From NCBI GenBank assembly GCA_905478225.1, contig CAJQHR010000037.1, positions 62,001-126,000 on the forward strand: DNA of 64,000 nt. Reading direction: 5' to 3'. The position numbers were made by a program, and so were the translations under genes. This document shows positions 17,445 to 25,761 of the stretch, piece after piece. Position 1 is the stretch's first letter; the number at the start of each line of letters is the position of its first letter. Origin of the DNA: an uncultured Crocinitomix sp. (GTDB lineage: Bacteria; Bacteroidota; Bacteroidia; Flavobacteriales_D; Crocinitomicaceae). The notes below the pieces were generated by a model. That model was not told the origin of the DNA. It saw only the letters and a list, made by a program, of their open reading frames with translations, and did no database searches.

Positions 17445-18155
17445 ATGATGAAATACAAACGGGTACTTTTAAAATTAAGCGGTGAAGCCTTAATGGGTGA
17501 TAAACAATTTGGAATTGACAATAATCGATTAGATGATTATGCCACTCAAATTAAAGAACTGCATGATGCTAAAGTAGAAATTGCAATTGTTGTAGGTGGC
17601 GGTAATATATTTCGTGGTGTACAAGCCGAAGCCGGGGGAATGGATAGAACCCAAGGGGATTATATGGGGATGTTGGCCACAATGATTAATTCAATGGCCT
17701 TGCAAGCAGCCTTAGAAAAACAAGGGATATACACTAGACTTCAATCTGCAATTGAGATGAAGGAGATTGCAGAACCTTATATTAAACGAAGAGCGGTTCG
17801 ACATTTAGAGAAAAAAAGAGTTGTGATTTTTGGCGCCGGAACAGGGAATCCATATTTTACGACAGATTCTGCAGCCGCCTTGCGTGCTATTGAAATGGGT
17901 GTAGACGTGATTTTGAAAGGAACGCGTGTTGATGGAATTTATACTTCTGATCCTGAAAAAAATCCGGATGCCAAAAAATTTGGTGCGCTAACCTTTGATG
18001 ATGCCTACAATAAAGGGTTGAACGTTATGGATATGACGGCTTTTACACTTTGTAAAGAGAATAATGTTCCGATTATTGTTTTTGATATGAATACGGTTGG
18101 AAACTTAATGAAAGTTGTATCCGGAGAAAAAATTGGTACTTTAGTGACAGTATAA
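17445..18155 (+). CDS. pyrH: UMP kinase
   Basis: The 236-residue enzyme phosphorylates UMP to UDP in pyrimidine nucleotide synthesis. It has the amino-acid-kinase motifs [20 protein letters not shown] and [19 protein letters not shown], characteristic of hexameric bacterial PyrH. Two adjacent ATGs (17445 and 17448) are both possible starts. It is followed after 12 bp by frr, the usual pyrH-frr pair, and is separated from tsf by a terminator, so it must have its own promoter. Confidence 0.96.
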   Translation: MMKYKRVLLKLSGEALMGDKQFGIDNNRLDDYATQIKELHDAKVEIAIVVGGGNIFRGVQAEAGGMDRTQGDYMGMLATMINSMALQAALEKQGIYTRLQSAIEMKEIAEPYIKRRAVRHLEKKRVVIFGAGTGNPYFTTDSAAALRAIEMGVDVILKGTRVDGIYTSDPEKNPDAKKFGALTFDDAYNKGLNVMDMTAFTLCKENNVPIIVFDMNTVGNLMKVVSGEKIGTLVTV

Positions 18156-18167
18156 TTAATTAAAACT

Positions 18168-18731
18168 ATGGAAGAAGAAATTGATATGCTTCTTGACGAA
18201 GCTAAGGATAGTAATAAAGGTACAATTGAACACCTGATGGCTAACCTTGAAAAAATTAGAGCGGGTAAAGCTACCCCGTCAATGCTTGACAGTGTAAAAG
18301 TTGAGGCTTATGGAGCATCAAGTCCATTAAACCAAGTTGCAAATGTAAATACCTTAGATGCAAGAACCATCACGGTTCAGCCTTGGGACAAGTCAAACCT
18401 GGATGCAATAGCAACTGGAATTATCAATGCTAATTTAGGTTTGAATCCGCAAAGTAACGGGGAAAGCATTTTGATTAATGTTCCAGCTTTAACGGAGGAA
18501 CGCAGACGTGAATTCGTGAAAAATGCTAAAGGTGAAGGAGAAGCAGCGAAAGTAAGCGTGCGCAATAATAGAAAAGAAGCCAACGATTATCTGAAGAAAT
18601 TAAAGGGTGAAGGTTTGTCTGAAGATCGCACGAAAAATTTAGAATCGATTGTTCAGGAGCTTACGAATGAAACAATAGCATCAATTGATGCGTTAATTGT
18701 CAAAAAAGAAGCTGACATCATGACGATCTAA
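18168..18731 (+). CDS. frr: Ribosome recycling factor
   Basis: The 187-residue protein matches RRF: LEKIRAGKATPSMLDSVKVEAYG near the N-terminus and the conserved LTEERRREFVKNAKGEGE and VRNNRKEAND segments. RRF works with EF-G to split post-termination ribosomes. It is the last gene of the pyrH-frr unit and precedes a terminator. Confidence 0.96.
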   Translation: MEEEIDMLLDEAKDSNKGTIEHLMANLEKIRAGKATPSMLDSVKVEAYGASSPLNQVANVNTLDARTITVQPWDKSNLDAIATGIINANLGLNPQSNGESILINVPALTEERRREFVKNAKGEGEAAKVSVRNNRKEANDYLKKLKGEGLSEDRTKNLESIVQELTNETIASIDALIVKKEADIMTI

Positions 18732-18758
18732 CTTCGATTGTTTTTATAATATTTATAG

Positions 18759-18786
18759 ATCCTCGGCCTTGGCTGAGGATTTTTTT
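18759..18786 (+). terminator. Intrinsic terminator after frr
   Basis: A 10-bp stem ATCCTCGGCC / GGCTGAGGAT (one G-U pair) with a TT loop is followed by six T. It lies 27 bp after the frr stop. Confidence 0.9.
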
Positions 18787-19113
18787 GTTTGCAACTTTTA
18801 AAAGGGTAGAAATTCTGATCAATGTAAAAGAATAATCAAATTCAAACAAGTAGCAAATGAAAATGGCGTTGAAAAAGGGTTTTCTCAGTTCTTCAAGTTT
18901 GTGTAGCTTCAGCAAATCAAGGCAGATGTTTTTATTTTTCGAAATAATAATTAAAAAAGTATCGAGAATAAAAAAACCTGAAAAGAGCTTACTGATAGTC
19001 TTGGTAGCATATCTCTTTTCAGGTTACCGTGCAAGGAAATTAAAACCAAAAGCAAATTTAATTGCTTTCTGTACTTATAGACGTAAGAAAGTATTAAAGG
19101 GTTGTGCTTAAAA
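18787..19113. other. Gap with a 13-bp inverted repeat, no convincing gene
   Basis: This convergent gap contains an 84-codon open frame (18857-19111) of lysine-rich, low-complexity composition with no recognisable motif, which I do not accept as a gene. It also contains a perfect 13-bp inverted repeat AACCTGAAAAGAG / CTCTTTTCAGGTT at 18975-18987 and 19013-19025 with a 25-base loop. Confidence 0.6.
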
Positions 19114-19791
19114 TCAATCTTTTATTTCGAATTTATACCCCACACCTCGTAAACTCTTGAAATAGATTGGGTTACTTGGGTTGGGTTCGAAATATTTCCT
19201 GAAATTTAATATGTAATTATCGATTGTTCTGCTGGTAGGGAACTTATCTTTACCCCAAATTTCATCCAAAATTTCATCTCTAGAGATCACTTCATTCTTT
19301 TTTGTGATCAATAAACGCAACAAATCCAATTCTCTTTTGGATAAGGTTAATGTTTTGCCTTGCGCTTCAACTTCGTATGTTTTGAAATTAATTTGATTTT
19401 CGCCAAAGCTGAAAATCTCAATTTCAATCGTCGCCTTTGCGCGGTTAAGTAAAATGACAACTCTTAATAGCAGCTCTTCTAAGTCAAATGGTTTTACCAA
19501 ATAATCATCTGCACCCATTTTTAAACCTGTAATGCGGTCCATAGAGGTTCCTTTTGCCGAAATAAACAAAATGGGTGTTAGACTAGTTTTACGAATTTCG
19601 GAGCATACATCAAAACCATTAATTTCAGGAATCATCACATCTAAAATGACAAGATCATAAATCGAATTGAACATTTCTAACGCCTCGGCACCGTTAAGGG
19701 CAACGTCAACATCATAATTTTCCATTTCTAAATTGAGCGTTAGTACATTGACTAAACTCTCTTCGTCTTCAACTAGAAGAATTCGTTTCAT
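19114..19791 (-). CDS. OmpR/PhoB-family response regulator
   Basis: From the ATG at 19791 the protein has 225 residues, starting MKRILLVEDEESLVNVL; an upstream in-frame start at 19839 would add an unnatural hydrophobic leader. The receiver domain has the acidic pocket E8/D9, the phosphoacceptor D51 (LVILDVMIPE) and K in YLVKPFD. The C-terminal winged-helix domain has LTLSKRELDLLRLL and ends SLRGVGYKFEI. It is a two-component transcription factor. No histidine kinase lies next to it, so its partner must be encoded elsewhere. Confidence 0.92.
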   Translation of the reverse strand: MKRILLVEDEESLVNVLTLNLEMENYDVDVALNGAEALEMFNSIYDLVILDVMIPEINGFDVCSEIRKTSLTPILFISAKGTSMDRITGLKMGADDYLVKPFDLEELLLRVVILLNRAKATIEIEIFSFGENQINFKTYEVEAQGKTLTLSKRELDLLRLLITKKNEVISRDEILDEIWGKDKFPTSRTIDNYILNFRKYFEPNPSNPIYFKSLRGVGYKFEIKD

Positions 19792-19883
19792 TTTTGTGCG
19801 ATAAAGTATTTGACTGTGTAAAAGTAGTAAATTTAGCACTCAAGAATTGTTTCGGATCAGTTTTTGATTGATAATTGAAAGAC

Positions 19884-20387
19884 ATGAACAGAGTATTTAT
19901 AAGTCTTGGGAGTAACTTGGGTAATAGAATTTCAAATATTGAGAAAGCTTATACCGAAATTGAAGCAAAGATTGGACGAATTGAATTGAAATCAAGTTTT
20001 TATAAAACTCCGCCGTGGGGCTTTCAATCGGAAGAGGAATTTGTAAACTCCCTCATTCGAGTTGAAACTGGTTTTGAACTGAAAGAACTACTCGCCCATT
20101 TAAAAACGATTGAACAAGAGCTCGGACGTAAGAAAAAAGGGGCAAAACTTGGCTATCAAGATCGGTTAATTGATTTGGATATAATCGATTATGACAATCT
20201 GGTTTATTCAAGTGATTTAATCACTGTTCCACATGAGCGAATGCATTTAAGAAACTTTGTCATTTTTCCGCTACATGAAATTGCTCCAAATTGGATTCAT
20301 CCGAAATTGAATAAAACTGTCGAAACACTCAAAAAACCTATGCTGAATGATCCTTCTATAGTCAAGATAGAGCATTTAAGCGATTGA
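19884..20387 (+). CDS. folK: 2-amino-4-hydroxy-6-hydroxymethyldihydropteridine pyrophosphokinase
   Basis: The enzyme transfers pyrophosphate from ATP to the pterin in folate synthesis. From the ATG at 19884 it has about 167 residues; the TTG at 19875 would add only three. HPPK motifs are clear: ISLGSNLGNR at the start, SSFYKTPPWGF, and YQDRLIDLDIIDYD with the metal-binding Asp pair, then PHERMHLRNFVIFPLHEIAP. It is divergent from the response regulator, with about 90 bp between the starts. Confidence 0.94.
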   Translation: MNRVFISLGSNLGNRISNIEKAYTEIEAKIGRIELKSSFYKTPPWGFQSEEEFVNSLIRVETGFELKELLAHLKTIEQELGRKKKGAKLGYQDRLIDLDIIDYDNLVYSSDLITVPHERMHLRNFVIFPLHEIAPNWIHPKLNKTVETLKKPMLNDPSIVKIEHLSD

Positions 20388-20444
20388 AATAGCTATTTAT
20401 CTTTAATAACATCCAGAAGTTTTTCTTAGGTCAAAAAAAATCCT

Positions 20445-20452
20445 TATTATTG
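20445..20452 (+). promoter_or_regulatory. Candidate -7 element before the OmpA/TPR lipoprotein
   Basis: TATTATTG matches the Bacteroidota -7 consensus at seven of eight positions and lies 53 bp before the start at 20505, with a T-rich stretch at the expected -33 distance. The gene's even codon use and strong terminator suggest high expression. Confidence 0.35.
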
Positions 20453-20504
20453 CACTGTTTTTAGGTAATTTAAAGTAAACACAAAGATTTTAAAATCAGA
20501 TAGA

Positions 20505-22190
20505 ATGAAAAAGCAAAGTTATAGAGGATTAGCAGCCATTGTTGTTGCTACAGCTATGCTAACAGGTTGTAAACTAATTGGCGACGTTGAGTATAAAGTG
20601 CAACAAGACCCAGTAGAAATGCACGGGGATAGCGTTAGAGTAAACGTGACAGTTAAATTCCCAGAAAAGGGATTGAACAAAAAAGCATCTGCTGAAATCA
20701 CACCAAAATTGGGAGGTAAAGCCTTCAAAACAATTACGGTTCAAGGTGAAAAAGCAGCTGGAAACGGTCAAACTATCGCTTACAAGCCTGGTGCGACTGT
20801 AAGTTATTCAGATGTCATTCCTTATTCTCCAGATTTAGAGAATGCTGATTTGATGATTACTGGAAAAGTAAGCAAGGGTAAAAAAGAAGAAGAATTCGAG
20901 CCTTTAAAAATTGCTGATGGTACAATCATTACACCTTTATGGGCTCAGAATGATGACAAAGCATTAATTGGTGTTGACAATTTTGTTAGAACAACTGAGG
21001 AAAATTATAATGCTCAGTATAACCATGCAAAAGGGAAATATAATATCACTTCTAAAGAGGCAAAAGATCAAGACATTAAAGATCTTCAAGCTTGGTTAAC
21101 AGCTGCGCAGTCTAACCCTAAAATTGCTCCAAAGAAAATGAACTTAATCGCTTACGCTTCACCAGAAGGTGAAACTGCCGATAATGATCAGTTAGCAAGA
21201 GATAGAGCTAATTCTGGACAAGAAGCTGTAATGAAAATTGTAAATGCTTCAGGTTTTGAAGTGTCTCCAGGATTCTACAACATGCAACCGAAAGGTGAAG
21301 ATTGGGCTGGATTCGAGAAAGCTGTTAGAGCTTCTGATATGGAAGATAAGAACTTAATCATCCGTGTTTTGGAAATGACTCAAGACAAAAACAAAAGAGA
21401 GCAAGAGATCATCAACATGGCCAAAACTTATAAAGATTTGGAAAAAGAAATCTTACCTTCTTTAAGAAGAACTCAATTAAACGTTGTTTATGACAAAATC
21501 GGTTGGTCAGATGAAGAGTTGAAAAACTTATCTAAAACTAAAGCAGATACGTTAAAAATTGAAGAGTTATTATTCACAGGAACTTTATATGAAGATCTTG
21601 GTGAAAAAATGAGAATCTACAAATTAGCTACTGCTAACTTCCCTGAAGATTGGAGAGGTCACAATAATGTTGGGTATGTTTACTACATGCAAAATGATTT
21701 AGCTAATGCTGAAGCGAACTTCCAAAAAGCAAATGATTTAAATGAGAACCCAGTTACATTAAATAACTTAGGAATCATTGCAAGAATCAACGGAGATAGA
21801 GATAAAGCAACTGAATTATTAAACTCTGCTGTAGGTGCAGGTTCTGAAGTTAAGTACAACTTAGGAATAATTGATATCCAAAACGGAGACTATGCGGAAG
21901 CAGTTGGTAACTTTGGTGGAGAGAATACGTTCAACAAAGCACTAGCTCAAGTATTAAATGGAAACGCTGGTTCACCTCTTTCTACTTTAGATGCTTCTAT
22001 TGATGCTGAGTCTGCATTAGGATACTATTTAAAAGCAATTATCGGTGCAAGACAAGATAACTTGGACTTAGTTGTAAATAACCTTAAAAGCGCAATCGCT
22101 AGAGACGCAGGTCTTAAATCGAAAGCGGCTAACGATAGAGAATTTATTAAATTCTTCGAAAATGCTTCATTCAAAAATGTAGTGAATTAA
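20505..22190 (+). CDS. Large OmpA-like/TPR outer-membrane lipoprotein
   Basis: The 561-residue protein has a lipoprotein signal ending MLTGC (Cys22), a beta-rich N-terminal region, an OmpA-like stretch around 205-300 (NLIAYASPEGE then QLARDRANSGQEAV) and TPR-like repeats at about 370-470 (AHNNVGYVYYMQNDLANAEA type units). OmpA-like domains hold the outer membrane to peptidoglycan, so it is probably a periplasm-facing outer-membrane lipoprotein. Similar proteins are widespread and abundant in Bacteroidota, but their role is poorly defined. It is a single-gene unit closed by a strong terminator. Confidence 0.8.
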   Translation: MKKQSYRGLAAIVVATAMLTGCKLIGDVEYKVQQDPVEMHGDSVRVNVTVKFPEKGLNKKASAEITPKLGGKAFKTITVQGEKAAGNGQTIAYKPGATVSYSDVIPYSPDLENADLMITGKVSKGKKEEEFEPLKIADGTIITPLWAQNDDKALIGVDNFVRTTEENYNAQYNHAKGKYNITSKEAKDQDIKDLQAWLTAAQSNPKIAPKKMNLIAYASPEGETADNDQLARDRANSGQEAVMKIVNASGFEVSPGFYNMQPKGEDWAGFEKAVRASDMEDKNLIIRVLEMTQDKNKREQEIINMAKTYKDLEKEILPSLRRTQLNVVYDKIGWSDEELKNLSKTKADTLKIEELLFTGTLYEDLGEKMRIYKLATANFPEDWRGHNNVGYVYYMQNDLANAEANFQKANDLNENPVTLNNLGIIARINGDRDKATELLNSAVGAGSEVKYNLGIIDIQNGDYAEAVGNFGGENTFNKALAQVLNGNAGSPLSTLDASIDAESALGYYLKAIIGARQDNLDLVVNNLKSAIARDAGLKSKAANDREFIKFFENASFKNVVN

Positions 22191-22211
22191 TTCGGATCGA
22201 ATAAAGTTTTT

Positions 22212-22248
22212 AAAACGCCCCGTTCTTCATTGAGCGGGGCGTTTTTTT
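22212..22248 (+). terminator. Intrinsic terminator after the OmpA/TPR lipoprotein
   Basis: An 11-bp stem AAAACGCCCCG / CGGGGCGTTTT with a 12-base loop, followed by a T run, lies 21 bp after the stop codon. Confidence 0.93.
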
Positions 22249-22324
22249 ATATCGCTCCAACCCTTTCCTAAAGATCTCCGTTATAGATTTTGTAAGCCCA
22301 ATTAATCAATCGAAACAGTGACCT

Positions 22325-23269
22325 ATGAAATTTTTTGCCCTAACTATCATCTTTTTAATGACTTCCTTACTCAATGCTCAAATTATGACTGGCGGAGGAC
22401 TTGTTGAAGTCACTGCTTGCGATTTTGAAGAAGAATGCGCTTGGATTGAATTAGATACTTCAGCTTCAAATCAATGGCAAATGGGCTTGCCGTCAAAACC
22501 TTTTTTTTACACAGCTTATTCGGTACCAAATTGTATTATGACCGATTCTATTCTGCCCTATATACCTTCGAATTTATCATCATTTGAAATCCCGCTTTAT
22601 TGGGAGGGTGGCGGAATGATGTTTAATGTTGGCATACGTTTTTGGCATAAATATCAGACTGATTCTTTATTAGACGGTGGCTATATTGAGTTCTCTTATG
22701 ATGACGGTGACTCTTGGGCTAATGTATTTGATCATGCCGAATTGTATCCTGATTTTGAGTTTTATCATGAAAATCTTTATGAAGAAGAAGATACATTAAT
22801 TGATGGGACGCATGCCTTTACTGGAACATCAGATTGGAAGTATACCCAATTGCAATGGATTTGGATGTATCCTCTTAAGGTTGAGGTGCCAGACACACTC
22901 TTATTAAGGTTCAATTTTGTTAGTGATAGCACTGACACATCAAAAGATGGTTGGATGATCGATAATATTTCAAGCTTTCGCGCAATTTTTGGAGGCATGG
23001 ATGAATATAGCCCCACATCCTCTATTCAAGTTTTTCCCAACCCAAGTAGCGGTGCTACAACAGTAAGGTATGACAATCATCAAAACGAACCTTACGCACT
23101 CTCTGTTATGAATGCCTTAGGGCAAGAGCTTATTCACATGAACGGTTTAAATGGTAGCACTGTATCTCTCGATACGCGTATACTACCCCAAGGAATTTAT
23201 GAAGTGCAAATATTGAAGGACGGAAACGTGCAAGCACGTGAAAAATTAATTGTAACCTTACAATATTGA
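22325..23269 (+). CDS. Secreted protein with T9SS type A sorting domain
   Basis: The 314-residue protein has a signal peptide (about 1-18, cleaved near LLNAQ), a beta-rich central domain with many Asp and aromatic residues resembling jelly-roll or MAM-like modules, and a C-terminal T9SS sorting domain (about 235-314) with VFPNPSSGATTVRY and LPQGIYEVQI. It should be exported by Sec and then across the outer membrane by the type IX system. The specific function is unknown. It lies 20 bp before another T9SS cargo gene on the same strand, so the two may be co-expressed. Confidence 0.85.
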   Translation: MKFFALTIIFLMTSLLNAQIMTGGGLVEVTACDFEEECAWIELDTSASNQWQMGLPSKPFFYTAYSVPNCIMTDSILPYIPSNLSSFEIPLYWEGGGMMFNVGIRFWHKYQTDSLLDGGYIEFSYDDGDSWANVFDHAELYPDFEFYHENLYEEEDTLIDGTHAFTGTSDWKYTQLQWIWMYPLKVEVPDTLLLRFNFVSDSTDTSKDGWMIDNISSFRAIFGGMDEYSPTSSIQVFPNPSSGATTVRYDNHQNEPYALSVMNALGQELIHMNGLNGSTVSLDTRILPQGIYEVQILKDGNVQAREKLIVTLQY

Positions 23270-23289
23270 AGAAGCCATACAGCAGCCTT

Positions 23290-25761
23290 ATGAAATCAAT
23301 TAAACTTTTATTATTGACACTATTACTACCCTGTGTCATCCATGCGCAATATGGAATTAAGCAGGAAATGGGCCCAATCCCTGATTTTGGTTGGTCTTGG
23401 ATTCAGCACGAAACGGTTGACCTGGATCAAGATGGGGATTTTGATGTTGTCTGTGCCGGTTCCGAAGGGCTTGGTTGGATTGAAAACCTAGGAACAAATA
23501 TTTATGGGGAATATGTTGAATTAAATGATGAAATAATCGGCGATTTCGATATTTCGGATTATAATAATGATGGATACCTTGACATTATTTACGCATCTGG
23601 TGGAATTTTAAATTTCTGCGAAAATAATGGATCAGAGTCATTCTTAGCTCCCGCAAATATTGGTTGGTATTTAATCAGTGGAGGTGAGCTAATTGAATGT
23701 GCAGACATGAATGGAGATGGAATTGAGGATATCATCACAAGAGGGACCTTTGGTAGAATAATATGGAGAGTAAACCCAGGAACAGGGGCTGCAACAGGGG
23801 ATGAATTTGTAATTGAAATTGATAACCCTGCCGCATATGGATGGGAAATAATTGATATTGATGATGACGGAGATATGGATATCTGCTGGGCTGATTATGG
23901 TGATGATGAGGGATTATGGATTGGAAGAAATTTAGGAGATGGGACCTTTGAGCGCGACACCATTTATCACGGGATTGATATTCACCCGCTTACACTCGGT
24001 TTTGCCGACATGAATAATGACGGATTACAGGATGTTGTTTTCTCAGGTGTATTTAGAGTTGGTTGGATCGAGAACCTTGGAGCAGGAGAATATAGCGACT
24101 TGAATGTTCTAACAACCGACCCCTATGATGCGCTAGTGGTGCTCGCAGAGGATGTTGATTTGGATGGCTTTGTGGATATTGTTTATCCAGATCCTGATGC
24201 AAACAAACTCATTTGGATAAGAAATTTGGATGGAGAGACATTTAGTGATCTATTGGTCATTTCAGAAGAATTAATTCAGCCTGGAGATTTAAACATGATC
24301 GATTTTGATTCGGATGGTGATTTGGATATTGTTTCTGGTGAAATTGCAGGGAATTCATTGGGGCTTTTTATAAATCAAGTCATTAACCCAACAGTTGTTC
24401 GAGGTGAATTATACATGGATTTAAATGAAAATGGGATTCGAGAAGAAGATGAAGCAGGATTACCCTATGCAAGCGTTTTGTCCTCCCCAGAGGAGGCCTT
24501 CGGCTTAACTCAGGCTGATGGCTCATATTGGGTAGATTTTTACGGAGTCGCCGCGGGGACTTATGAAATTGCACCTTTCCTTGAAAATTGGGACGTAAGT
24601 TCCGCATATGAAACACATAATGTAATGGTAGATTCACCATTTGTTTCATTGGACACTCTTGATTTTGGTCTCTATCCGGTTTCTGAAAGAGATTCTATTG
24701 AGGTGAGTTTAATAGGCCCATCTACGTTCAGATGTAATTGGACGCTTCCATTCTATGTTAATATTTTAAATGTTGGCTATACAATTCCTTCCGGTACCAT
24801 TCATTTACAATTGGATGATAGTTTAACTTATATCAATTCTGAAATAGTTCCAGATTCAGTTGTAGGGCAAAATATTTATTGGTCTTATGAAGATTTATTT
24901 TATTTTGAATCACGTAGTTTTATTGTGGAAATCCAATTACCGGACGGAGTAGATGACATTGAAACAACACATCTCTCCGGAAATGTTCACGAAGATGGAG
25001 TTTCAGTTTTTGAGGCAGTGCCAGATATCCAAACGCGACCTGTGGTTTGTGCCTATGATCCAAATGACAAAAAAGTGAGTCCAAAAGGTGAGGGTGAATT
25101 CGGCAACATTCCTCCTGATATCGAATGGCTTGAATATACTGTTCGTTTTCAAAATACAGGAACTGATACAGCTTTTGTCGTTATTATTCGGGATCAATTG
25201 GATGCCAATTTAGACTGGTTCACTTTTGAGCCACTCATTAGCAGCCATGACATGTTTGTGGATTACGATTTGTCAGGCGAAATGGCATTTGTTTTTGAGG
25301 ATATTATGCTGCCAGATAGCAATGCGAATTTTGCTGGTAGTCAGGGTTATGTGCGTTACCGCATTCAACCAAAAGCAGGACTGTCAATTGGCACAACGAT
25401 TGAAAACACGGCCGGTATTTATTTTGACGCCAACCCTGCTGTTATCACCAATACAACGCTCAATACAATACATGTTGATGTAGATAATATTGTTGAAAAT
25501 GAAAAAGATAATTTTAATGTAATCGTCTATCCAAACCCTGCAACTGCTGAGGCCACAGTCTATCTTAGTCAAGAGCTTTCAGAGGAATATGTGTTGAGAA
25601 TCTATAATCTCTTAGGAGAAGTAGCGTATGCGCGAGATAATATTAATTCAACTCAGCTGACGATAGATTTAAACACATTCGGTCAAGGTTTATACCTTCT
25701 AGCCATAGAGAATAAGTCAACCAACCAAAGGGTGTTCAGTAAAAAGCTTATCAAGAATTAA
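23290..25761 (+). CDS. FG-GAP/VCBS-repeat secreted protein with T9SS sorting domain
   Basis: From the ATG at 23290 the protein has 823 residues with a signal peptide ending near VIHAQ. About seven FG-GAP/VCBS-type calcium-binding repeats follow (DLDQDGDFDVV, DYNNDGYLDII, DMNGDGIEDII, DIDDDGDMDI, DMNNDGLQDVV, DVDLDGFVDIV, DFDSDGDLDIV), forming a probable beta-propeller. Then come an SdrD-B-like module (GELYMDLNENGIREEDEAGLP), a CAYDPNDKKVSPKG domain frequent in Bacteroidota T9SS cargo, and a sorting domain with VYPNPATAEATVYL. It is probably a surface or secreted adhesion or binding protein. Its stop codon overlaps the convergent ABC-exporter stop within TTAA. Confidence 0.88.
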   Translation: MKSIKLLLLTLLLPCVIHAQYGIKQEMGPIPDFGWSWIQHETVDLDQDGDFDVVCAGSEGLGWIENLGTNIYGEYVELNDEIIGDFDISDYNNDGYLDIIYASGGILNFCENNGSESFLAPANIGWYLISGGELIECADMNGDGIEDIITRGTFGRIIWRVNPGTGAATGDEFVIEIDNPAAYGWEIIDIDDDGDMDICWADYGDDEGLWIGRNLGDGTFERDTIYHGIDIHPLTLGFADMNNDGLQDVVFSGVFRVGWIENLGAGEYSDLNVLTTDPYDALVVLAEDVDLDGFVDIVYPDPDANKLIWIRNLDGETFSDLLVISEELIQPGDLNMIDFDSDGDLDIVSGEIAGNSLGLFINQVINPTVVRGELYMDLNENGIREEDEAGLPYASVLSSPEEAFGLTQADGSYWVDFYGVAAGTYEIAPFLENWDVSSAYETHNVMVDSPFVSLDTLDFGLYPVSERDSIEVSLIGPSTFRCNWTLPFYVNILNVGYTIPSGTIHLQLDDSLTYINSEIVPDSVVGQNIYWSYEDLFYFESRSFIVEIQLPDGVDDIETTHLSGNVHEDGVSVFEAVPDIQTRPVVCAYDPNDKKVSPKGEGEFGNIPPDIEWLEYTVRFQNTGTDTAFVVIIRDQLDANLDWFTFEPLISSHDMFVDYDLSGEMAFVFEDIMLPDSNANFAGSQGYVRYRIQPKAGLSIGTTIENTAGIYFDANPAVITNTTLNTIHVDVDNIVENEKDNFNVIVYPNPATAEATVYLSQELSEEYVLRIYNLLGEVAYARDNINSTQLTIDLNTFGQGLYLLAIENKSTNQRVFSKKLIKN

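Noticed and set aside
18857-19111. 84-codon ORF downstream of frr
   Set aside because: Lys/Ser-rich, no motif, no ribosome-binding site, and spans an inverted repeat; best read as noncoding.
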